Assembly (NCBI RefSeq): GCF_901709675.1
Contig: NC_051096.1
Span: 8,211,001-8,275,000 of the forward strand
Direction: 5' to 3'
DNA length: 64,000 bases
Source of the DNA: Syngnathus acus
Lineage: Eukaryota; Chordata; Actinopteri; Syngnathiformes; Syngnathidae
Made by a program: the position numbers and the translations under genes. This document shows, piece after piece, positions 36,331 to 46,900 of the stretch (position 1 is its first letter; the number at the start of each line of letters is the position of its first letter). The notes below the pieces were generated by a model. That model worked only from the letters and a program-made list of their open reading frames with translations. It had not been told where the DNA came from and did not search any database.

Positions 36331-36655
36331 TTAAAAGTCAAAAAGTCCCAATGATGGTCACACACCCATCTGGGTGTGGTGAAATTTGTCCTCTGCATTG
36401 AACCCATCCATCCCCGTGTGATTTGGATCCATCCCCTGCCCTGGGGGAGAGGGGAGCAGTGAGCTGCAGCAGCGGGAATCATTTGGTGATCTAACCCCCC
36501 AATTCCAACCCTTAATGCTGAGTGCCAAGCAGGGAGGCAATGGCTCCCATTTTTATAGTCTTTGGTATGACCCGGCCGGCCGGCCGGCCAGGGTTTGAAC
36601 CCACAACCTTCCAGTCTCAGGGCGGCGGACACTCTACCACTAGGCTTCCTCTCTT
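36330..36655 (-). mobile_element. tRNA-derived SINE
   Basis: On the minus strand the head has an A-box-like cctagtggtagagtg (about 36637-36651) and a B box ggttcaaacc (36592-36601) at tRNA spacing. A GGCC-rich palindrome and a body containing tgaacccatccatccccgtg (plus strand) follow. The body resembles fish SINEs that carry the ttcaatgcagaggacaaatt core. Ends are approximate and I did not find target-site duplications. Confidence 0.7.
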
Positions 36656-36909
36656 CATGGCCAGAAGAGAAGCTGCAACTTTCCCTCGTTTTTATTGATT
36701 CCCAGAATAACTGTGCAGACTCCCCGGGGCGGTTAGTAGACAGATCAAAAGCGTTTACAATCATTTTGTGTGACCTGAGAGACATTGATTATGAGAGCCA
36801 GTCTCTTTTTTATAGTACCCGCTTGGTGAATCTGGACAAAAGGAGCTTTTATGTACCAAAGGGGCAATCGTTTGTTATTATTCATCATTTTGAAACGAGA
36901 CATATTCTT

Positions 36910-36942
<33 letters not shown>

Positions 36943-38640
36943 ATGTTTCAAAGAGTTCCCAAGCGCCTTAAGTTTTTTTTCTTTCCAGTTCTACCTCTCA
37001 CTCTTCCTCTCGCTCTCATTCTCAACCAATTTCCCACTATTATCAAATACACAATGGCTTCCCTATGGCCTTTTCATTTTGCTTCCTGGTCAGTGTGGTC
37101 ACAGTTAATCATTGAAAGTGTGTCCTTGCTGTAGAAAAAAAAAGCTCAAAGCCTTTCAAAAGAAAGGCAGTGTTAATAATCATTTGAAAGTAAGTATCAA
37201 AAGGGATCAAAGTATTAGCTTCATCTAACATGATGACGGCAGGCCTACAATGAGCACAGTAGTATCTCCCCAATTTACAAAGGAGGTTAGGATAGCACCC
37301 CCTTCTCAAACACAGAGGGAACGCAACGTAGGCGAGCCTGGGTGGTTCTCCACGCGTGAAAAGGAATAACCTAATGTGGGTGTCTGCTTGTTACACTACT
37401 CTTGGCTCTGTTTCAAAAGTGAGCGCTTTCTGATCATCATGAATCAGGAAGTCCAAAACAAATCCGTTAGTCATTGTTTTTGCTCAATATATTCCCACAG
37501 ATTCTCTAAGAATAAAATGGAGGTGGAGCGTCGTTCTGTCATAGCGCCATGGGGATCCTCCGCCGCCACTGTGTGATGTCATTCGGAGTAGATTAGTCAT
37601 TATCCTTCAAAACAATGCGAGGTTAATTGAAGACTCTAAATTGTTCAGTGGCGTGAATGATTTAAGGATTTTTATTTCTTTTGCTCGTCACCTTGGTAGG
37701 TGCCCATGTGCACAGTTGAGGCGGGAGTCATATAAAGTGTCTGCCATTATACAACGCAGCCATAAAGGATAATGTATTCAAAATCATTTCAACATTTCTT
37801 ACCCTTCAGTTGTGGCTCATTTAAGAGTGAGGCAAGCGTGGGCTGATGCAGACGTCAACAAATGACCAAAAAAGTCAATGCAAGCATAAAAGTTTTGGCC
37901 TCCACAGGACATTCCTCACACTGTGCTCGTATTTTTGGCGCTAGCAGGCAGCAGGGGCCCTATAAAGTGTCAATAGCGCAAGAAAGAAAATGCACACAAA
38001 GCTGCACATGTATTTGTTTGTGCCCATGCTGAAATATGCCATCTTCAAAGTCTGGCCTTGCAATTTCCAACTTCATCAAACGTTATAGAAAGTTGGGCTC
38101 CTCGGCAACTGTGCTCTGCCACACATGCTGCCACTTTCTGACCTCGTGAAAGACAAAAGCGAGTCAAAGATCAATTATGATGATGATGATGATTTATATG
38201 TATTTCACTATGCATCGCGTTCATTTCTTCAGTGGGATTTTTTTTCATGTCAAATATGCGCTCTGCTTCAATACGATTGGTGAATAGTGCCTTAAAAGAA
38301 TATTGACGTTGCCAAGTGTACTTTTTATGCTTCGGCCGAGAGCCTCATCCTCTTTCTCTCTCTTTCTCGCTTTCTCTCCCTCCCTCCCTCCCTCACTGAT
38401 TGTGGTCATCCTCCTTCCGGTACCTTTGGCTCTGCGTTGATATCTGCGTAGTTTGGTGTTGATAATCGTCTGTATCTATGCGAACACGCCTCCCTCCATT
38501 CTGCATCAACGCATTCCCTCCCTCCTCGCGGCTCTGTGCGCAAACACGGTCACTAACACTTCTCCCACGTACACTCCTCCCTCCCTCCCTTCCCCTCCCG
38601 TCTTGCTGCTGTCTCATTCACTTGATCCACGCACTGACTG
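36656..38640. other. Gene-poor sequence upstream of adgrb1
   Basis: Contains the 40-base G run (36912-36951), a GAT run at about 38178 and a CT-rich block at about 38349-38394 just before the adgrb1 promoter. No coding exon recognised. Confidence 0.5.
36912..36951. repeat. G homopolymer, 40 bases
   Basis: Uninterrupted run of 40 G on the plus strand. Length may be inexact because homopolymers this long are hard to sequence. Frames crossing it encode glycine or proline runs only. Confidence 0.9.
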
Positions 38641-38648
38641 TGACTGCA

Positions 38649-38700
38649 AGGGGCGGGGGGGCGGGGTTGGATATAAAGCACCAGGAGAAGGCCACACGCT
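38649..38700 (+). promoter_or_regulatory. adgrb1: Putative adgrb1 core promoter (GC boxes and TATA)
   Basis: Overlapping GC boxes (ggggcggggggg, gcgggg) at about 38650-38667 are followed by atataaag at about 38671-38678. A start about 25-30 bp downstream would be near 38700, at the beginning of an ATG-free leader exon. A CT-rich tract lies upstream. Assignment to adgrb1 rests on the leader and its donor site. Confidence 0.55.
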
Positions 38701-39127
38701 ACACTGAGACTGAAGCCACTTTCAGTGCCACAAGCAAGAAGACTCCGAAGCCGGGAGTAGAAGTACCAACATTGATTCTGGGAGCTCAGACAAGCGAGAG
38801 TACACGCCGTTTTGCTTCTCCGGACCGTCTTGGAGCTTCACTGCAAGCCAGCCAGATTCAACACAACGCGCGCTATACGCCAGTTTCTCTGGATATAGCA
38901 GCTCAACCAAGTTGGTAGTAAACTCTTTGGAGTTTGTAAGAGTCACTTTTTAAGATAAATTCTTTGCTTGTGGGCATCAAAGACACTCGGGGCTGACCCA
39001 GTCGGGTCAACAGCGGACCTGGCGCAGCTTTTTTTTGCATCGCGTCCAACACTGCAACAACAGCAAAAAGTTTTGGCCAGAGCAAAGTCCGCGCCGCAGT
39101 TCCAAAGACTTCACGTTGAAAGACACG
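38700..39127 (+). other. adgrb1: Putative adgrb1 5' UTR exon
   Basis: About 430 bp downstream of the TATA box with no ATG on the plus strand. It ends in acacg followed by gtaaga. The matching acceptor is ccctctgcag at 40931, joining 40932-40993 and then the start codon. The intron would be about 1.8 kb. Confidence 0.55.
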
Positions 39128-39160
39128 GTAAGAAAATACACTTTGTCTTTATTTTCTCTT

Positions 39161-39355
39161 GTGTTGAAACGTTAATGTCGCTGTCCATGGTACTGAATGT
39201 GACTTGATGCACCGTAGCTTCAGCTGCGTGTTGAAACGTTAATGTCGCTGTCCATGGTTACTGAATGTGACTTGATGCACCGTAGCTTCAGCTCGTGTTG
39301 AAACGTTAATGTCGCTGTCCATGGTACTGAATGTGACTTGATGCACCGTAGCTTC
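39161..39355. repeat. Threefold tandem repeat of 67 bp
   Basis: Copies at 39161-39227, 39228-39294 and 39295-39355 (last one shorter), each beginning gtgttgaaacgttaatg and containing gtagcttc near the end. They differ by single-base indels. The array starts 34 bp after the putative leader donor of adgrb1. Confidence 0.9.
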
Positions 39356-40993
39356 GACAGCCTTTTGAAACTGTCCGCGGTGCTGAAACGTCATGCCGAT
39401 TCTCAACTAACTTCTGTGCTCTCGAGTTCACAACTTGCATCGGATATGATATATTTCATTCCGTCTATACAACTGTTGTGACAAGCTTCAAGAACTTTCC
39501 GATGGGTTTGTTGTCATTTTGTAAGCAATTTGACAGTTGACCCATAACGGCTTCCAAATGACATCTCTTTACTTTGCTCGGGCAAGGCAAGAGCACCTTG
39601 CCAAAAGCTGAATGCCACGTGCACATGCTGCAAATACCTACAGCATTCCTTAAAGGTGACAAAGTAAGAAACGTCCTCGATCATTGCTTTGCAATGTTTC
39701 CTCTTGCACTTCCAAACTGTGACCAGCATCACGATGAGCAAACACGTTGCAGCAGTGCAATTGTGAGCCAAACTATTTGGAACAAGGTCTCCATGACAAC
39801 AGTCTCCCGCTTACTCCCTCGCCTACTTGTTTTGTCGAAATGTTGCCGCAAGCAACAAATGGTCAGGCGGAAGGCAAAGAGGGAAAAAAAGGTCAGGAGG
39901 GAAAGTGCACGGCAATGTGCGTAGACGACAGCTGGACCTCCTTTCTTTTCACAGCAGCATCCGATGCACATTCATGGAGCTTCCGGTTGGAGGTGGGCTG
40001 GGAGGGAGGGAGGGAGGGAGGGAGGGGTGAGGTGGGCAAGCCAGTGTGAGAAAGAGAGAGCGCGAGAGAGAGAGAGACAGCTCTCTCTATCCAAAGCAGA
40101 TGTCTTTGCTATGCTGCTCGCAGATGTGAGGAAATGAAGTCTGAAAAGTGCAGCAGGTGTGTGTCTGAGTGAATGGCAGCGCAATTAGCAAATCATATAG
40201 CGCTGCTGCTGCCTTAAGGCTTTTATATTCACATAGATGATGTCGATTGTCAACCTGCCTGATAGTGTTTTATAATCAGCCAGAATAGGAGACAAATTGC
40301 ACTGGGATGTTGCCTAGTAACCAGTCAGAGTATCTCCTGTCTATTCAGCCAAGGCAGGTCAAACGGAAATCTTGCAACACTTTCTGCGTCATGCATGACT
40401 TTGTAGAACCTGTTGCAAAAAAAAAAAAAATGCAATCTGCAGGAAGCATGATTGCATTGCTCACCTTGAAGTTCAATGTTGCAAAAGTTGACTCATGGCC
40501 ATGCATTTGCATTTCTTCATCTCAGGTGTATTCAACTCATCAGTGTCGAGAATGCAATCAGTCTCTGGTACGCGCAAATCATTTCTCTTGTTTATCATGT
40601 AATTAGAGCTGTGCATTGTGCAAGAAAAAAAAAAAAGGATGTGCCTAAGTGGCCACCGTCGCTAGTGGTAATGCGTCCGTGGACGTCAGACTGACGCAGA
40701 TGCTTCACAGTTTGGTTCAGCGTGTGGGAGGAAAAGACTGAGAGCTTGGCGATAGCAGCATTTTGTGAAGAGCCTGTAATTGCTGTTTCATCACAATTAT
40801 CCTGCGGAGAACCAGCCGCCTTCATTCACTCTGTACGGTCTTGAACCCAGAGAACTGACGCAATGCAAACTTTTGTGCATAAGAATCGGAACTCAAGTGT
40901 CTTGCATGCTGTCCTGTCTGTCCCTCTGCAGCTGCCTCATTGACATCGCAGAAGAAGCACATGAGGTTGAGGTTCTCAGCCAAAGCTGAGCCC

Positions 40994-43900
40994 ATGGCGT
41001 CGCCAGCTCTTTGCGTGGCTCTCGCCGTGCTCTTCTTCGGCACTTTGACCTCCGGCACCCCCTCCGGTCCGGCCTCCGACACCTGCGCGACCCTGGAGCA
41101 AAGTCGCTTCTTCGGCGTCTTCTCGTCCACCGCCAACCTTCCGTCGGCGCCGTGCTCCTGGACCCTGCAGAACCCCGACCCCCGCCGCTACACCGTCTAC
41201 ATGAAGATCACCAAGCCGACTGAGTCGTGCAAGCCGAAGCGGGTCAGGACCTTCCAGTTTGACTCCTTCATCGAGACGTCCCGCACCTTCCTGGGCATGG
41301 AGAGTTACGACGAGGTGGTCAGGCTGTGCGACGCTTCCACCACCGTCACCTACATCGAATCCAGCAAGCAGTTTGTGCAGATCCGCAAGGTGGCCTCCGG
41401 TAACGGCCCCGAGAACGAGCAGCGGGGCCAGAACGACGTCAGCGAGTTCAAGTCGGAGTTTCTGGTGGTGGGGAAAAGGAACCCGAGTATGCCCGCCTGC
41501 CAGATGCTGTGCCAGTGGCTGGAGAAGTGCCTGTCTGACAGCACCCACGACTATCCCTGCGGTATCATGAACACCCCTTGCCAGTGTTGGGAGACGCCAA
41601 AAAGGAAGCCGGGGAGCTGCTACAGAGGCGGCGTTTACGTGGAGAAATGCCTTCCCGTGCCCAGAGACAACCGACAGAATGCTGAGATCACCAGTAAGTT
41701 GAGAAAGAAACAACATGTGTTTTGTAACGACCCCCACGGCGTCTGCACTGTTTGCTCTGCCGGCGGCTCCCGGCGGCGGCCCTCCCACCTTACCACTCAC
41801 TCGCTGACCCTTTCGTTTGTGTCTGCCGAGCACAAGCCCAGACGAGGGATGTGCACTCGGCTGCCACAAAGTAATGAGAAGCGCCTCTTTCAAAGCTAAT
41901 TGGATGAACTACCTGAAACACACGCGTCACTAACCGCCTTGTGCTGCGAGTCAAGCGCGTTCACTTGGGTGATCAGGCCGCCCGTGCTTTTATGTCGGTG
42001 GAGAGGAGCACAAAGACCTCACGGTCAGCCGGCGGTGAAAATCGAAGCGCACTTGCCGTGGGTCGCTCGGTCGGTCGGTCGGCATAGCAACGCCGCCCGA
42101 CCGATCATTTCAAGCGATTTGGGGATAAACAACTATCCGCTTGGAGTGAGCAGACCGTGTCCTTAAATCTCGATTGATCTCCAATATATCCATCAGAATA
42201 AAGGGGTGGCTAGAGAAAAGATGAGTCAAGTCATTGAGCCATCAGTTGCAGCCCTAATCGATAGATCTGTCTATATTTTACAGAGGGCTGGGCCGGTTGG
42301 AGCCGCTGGTCAGTTTGCAGTCAGGAATGCGGCGGTGGCGTCCAGCTGCGCAGCCGAGCCTGTCAGCCCGACGATGCCGTATGCGAGGGGACCGTGGAAG
42401 AAGGCCGGGCGTGCAACCAACGGGCCTGTATAGGTAACCTCTCGTTTCCTTCGTTTGGCGCCAGCTGCTCAATGCAGTGCAATGAACCGCACTGTCTTCT
42501 TCTTCCAGGCACAGAACGTAGCAAGAGCCAGGGTCTGCGGGCCATTGTTGGTCTGAGGAGGGAGCACGATGATTCTGGCCTCGGAGGAGTTGCAACCCAA
42601 ATCGGTAAGCTTAGTTTGCGCTCACTAGCAAGATTGTGTTTTCCAGAGTTTAACTCACTCCATTGTTTTCAGCAAATACGAAGACAGACGAGTGGTCCCA
42701 GTGGAGCTCGTGCTCGGTGACATGCGGAGAAGGCTGGCAAAGCCGCACCCGGGTCTGCGCGACTTCCTCCTTCACCACCCAGTGCACCGGACCCCTGCGT
42801 GAAAACAGACCTTGCAACAACACCGTTGTCTGCCCAGGTAACCTCCTGGTTCATGACTTGCACACCAGTGAGATCGATCAATGTGTCCGTTGCATCAGGT
42901 TGATCGTTTTGACTTTCAGTGGATGGCGCCTGGGACGAGTGGACCCCGTGGAGCTTGTGTTCCTCCACGTGCGGCCGTGGTTACCGCGACCGCACTCGCA
43001 CATGCAGGCTGCCCCAGAACGGAGGAGAGCCTTGCAAGGGGCCCTCAAGACAGAACAAGCTTTGCAACATCGCTGTATGCCCCGGTGAGACGTTTGCTAA
43101 ATATTGTTGCGTCATTACACTTCGAGTCAGTCAAGAGGGAGCATCGTTTTTGTTAAAAGCACTTATACTGAATCTGATTACAATGAGATGTTGTTGTGGC
43201 TGGTGAGTAAATAATGATGTCAAAACCCAAAAAAAATACGAGTGGTGGATTCAAAGAAATCTAATGAACTCACTCCAACATTGGCCAATTAATTGTGTTG
43301 CTCATCATTGATGCGTCTCTGCTTCCCTCTAGTGGACGGACACTGGAATGACTGGTCAGTGTGGAGTCCATGTTCTGCCTCCTGTTCCAACGGTACCAGG
43401 CAGAGGACACGAGAATGCAATGGGCCATCCTACGGGGGCTCAGAGTGCCACGGGAGTTGGAAAGAGGCCATCAACTGCTTCCTGAAAGAGTGCCCCGGTA
43501 AATTTAAAAAAAACAAATAATCAATACAAGACAAATGACAGTTGAGATTTGACGGTGCATGCTACTACTGTGTGTGTTTAGTTGATGGGCGCTGGCACGC
43601 CTGGAGCGCTTGGGGCAGCTGCAGCAAGACTTGCGGCGGCGGCATTCAGCAAAGACAAAGAGTATGTGAGGGTCCTTTCTTTGGTGGGGAGCCTTGCCCT
43701 GGTGAAAGAGGAGAGCAGAAGCGCTGCAATGAGAAGAGATGCCCTGGTTAGTCATGTGCTTGCACAAACAAGATTAGCACCTCGTCCAAGATAAGCTAAC
43801 ATGATTATGATTCCAATTCTTTTTAGGGCCCCATGAGATTTGCCCTGAGCAGAACGATGGCGACGTTGTGTGGAAGAAAACTCCGGCTGGAGACATGGCG

Positions 43901-46900
43901 GCCATCTTATGTCCCGCTGACGCTGAAGGTACATTGATGTTTGTATTTATTTCGAGTATTCATATCCATACATGCCTGATCGCGTACTGTCACGCAGGTC
44001 TGATTCTTCGCCGCTGCAGTCTCAATGCCGTCGGCCTCGCCAGCTGGGAGAGCCCGACTTACGTCAAGTGTGTCTCCAAGAACTACGATAACATTCAGAC
44101 CCTGGTGAGTTCCAAGAAACGGAGCCTTGATGTACGTACATGACGTGATCCAAAGGTAGAGTCCTTCACGTTGGCACTCTCATCCTTGTAGTCGAGGGAA
44201 TACATCAGCAAAGTGCAGAAGGCACAAAGCGTCGACGGCATCGCTGAGGTGATTTCACGTTTGAGGTTCTCAACGGACGAAGGCGCCACATACAGCGGTG
44301 ACCTCATGGCCGTCATGGAAATCCTCAAGAACATCACTGAGTTGTACAAGGCAACCACGCTGAGGCTTAGCAACGCAGATGTTGAGGTAAACTGAAAAGT
44401 CAGCTTTGAAAATGTGTTTCGAGATGATGCAGGGGGGGAGCAATGTCAATCCGCCCGGCCCTTTACATTTTATTGAGTCCAACTTTTTTTTTTTCTTTTG
44501 CAGAACTATGTCCAGACCATCAGCAACCTGCTGAAAGAGGAACATCATGAAAAGTGGGAAGAGGCACAGCAGGTACGTGACAAGAAATTCTCAAGCCATT
44601 TAACCTTTAGTGCTCCAAATAACAAATGGTCACGACAAGTCAAGCAAAGACTCGGGGGTGAGCGTGAGATTGAGTCAGGGAAATACACGGCGGCGGCGGC
44701 GCCCGGCCGCCCGCCCACTCGCCAATCTGTGGCCGTCCTACAAAGAAAGAGAGGACACAGACGGCACACGTTGGATAGAAAAGGCACACCTTGTACCCAC
44801 ACTGCTCCGGTTTGTGCGTCAGAGACACGCAAGTCCGGGGCAGCCCTCCCCTCCATGGAAAGGAGATTCTGTAGAAATATCAGGATGAATCAACAGGCAG
44901 TCAGTCCATTTATGGCTTGAAGGAACTTTGCTGGTTGCCTAGCAGCAAGCGAGGCTTTCGCTGCAGTGGGCGGCGGGCGGATGTCGACACAGAAAAGACA
45001 TAATAGATGGTTAGTCATGAGCAAAAGTCTCCGCTTTCTTTTGAGCCAATTTTCAAACCGGTCCATTGCGGATAAAGTCGTGACATTTTGCGCTCGGTGT
45101 TTCCTGGCATCAATCGAGGCGTCTTCGGTCAGAGCCAAAACAACAAGCAGACTTTTCCCCCGAAATTGTAAATAAATCATCTCCAGCAATGCATCTTGAA
45201 TTGCAATGACAATTTTTCTTCTTCTTCTTCTTCTCCCCCCACATTTCTCATCCAGATGGGTGCCAACGTTAAGGTGTTATTCCGTCTCGTAGAGGAGTCG
45301 GTGAACATGATCGGTATGCAAATGAGCGGCTTCCAGGATATTTACGAAGTCACCGAGAATTTAGGTGAGCCCGCGTTTGGAGCGCTCGTGTCTCGTCAGG
45401 ATGATTTGTCCTCACGCCAAGTGCATCAAAGCACCTCTTTGACATTGTGTCCCATCCATCCATCCATCCATCCGTCACACAAACGACTTGCTGTCTCCCG
45501 ACTCGCCTTAACACTCACTTTGAAATGAAGCAATCTGTCTGTCAGAATAACTGCAAAGTTCACAGCCGTGACATTTCTCATCAGTGGTCTGCAACTCTCT
45601 CCTGTCACTCTGAATGAAGGAAGTGTTTTCTGTTTCCTTCTCAGTGCTGAGCATTCATAAGCGGCCCACTTCCACCAGCTCCAACTTCACTTTCCCCGCT
45701 AAAGGCTGGAGGGGAATGTTAGACTGGGTCAGGACTGCCGAGGAGAAAATTTCCGTTTCCAGAGACGCTTTAGCCATTGACCCCAGTGGTGAGCGCACCA
45801 AAAATGACTTTAGCTGCTATGTCATGCACTTGAATGTGTATCCAAGAAACCATTTGTTTGATTTCAGATGGCAATGAAGCTTTCGTCACCGGCATTGTCC
45901 TCTACAGGAACCTGACTTCGTTTCTTTCCTTTCAGAGGTAATCGATCGGCCAGCATCTTCATGTCATTCTTATTGTAGCCACAAGATGGCAGCCACGCCA
46001 CTCACCCTTTATGAACATCCATATTGAAGATGTTTTTGTCTCTCCGCAGCAACTCGACTCTGCTCAATTCAAAAGTAGTGACGGTGGTTGTCAGCCCTAC
46101 CCCTGCCCTCTTGTCTTCTCCCGTCGAAATTGAGTTCCCGCATCTCCACAATGTAAGTCGCCCAAACTAATGGAGCCTCCGAAAAAAAAAGATCGCAGCA
46201 TCCCCTCTGGGTGTTTGCTCACCGCGGCCGGGGCCGGCTTTGACATTTCCTTGACATTTGTGTTGAAACGGTGACATTTGGCAATCGTTTTGCCAGCTGA
46301 AAGCTGCCACCATCACAGCCTAACCAGCTGGTCAGTCACTGTTGAAAGAAAAGAAAAAAAAAAATAATAATCCCTCTCATTGGCCCTGTAATGAGCTTCT
46401 GGAATTTGGAGAAGGTGTTGCTTTTCACACATTTTTCCTATGGAATTTCAAAGTGCAGATAGATTCCTCACAATGTTCTCTCCATCCGTCTCTCTTCTTT
46501 TAGGACACAATGAACGAGACGTGCCTCTCGTGGGATGAAAGTGAAACGTGAGTGTTGACTCGTGTCGTCTTTCTTTTTGAGTGCGTGTGCAGTGCATCAA
46601 AGTCATTAGTCACACATCTATTTTTCTCTGGCGGGTGCCGGCAATATGTCACCAGCTCCAACCTTCTTTTAGTCATGCATAGAACATCCATCCATCCATC
46701 CAGCACCTTGAGACTCACCAGGGGGGAGTGATCATGTGCTTTCATCCCTTTTTCATGAAGTGGCACAAGATGTTGTTCTATCATTTCCAGCTCAAGCAGA
46801 CAGTACATTTCAGACATTCACAGTGAAAGGCAAAACAATTTAAAAAGAGTAAACAGCAAAGTAGACAAATAACAAAGTGAAATGAGTGCTGTCAAATAGT

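Noticed and set aside
36585-36655. Possible functional tRNA gene
   Set aside because: A and B boxes are present but there is no convincing cloverleaf; the sequence continues into a SINE body.
39161-39355. Possible CRISPR-like array
   Set aside because: Copies are directly adjacent with no spacers, and the genome is vertebrate.
40976-41893. 305-codon open frame on the minus strand
   Set aside because: It is the reverse of the GC-rich first coding exon of adgrb1, which has a signal peptide and clear BAI1 similarity on the plus strand.
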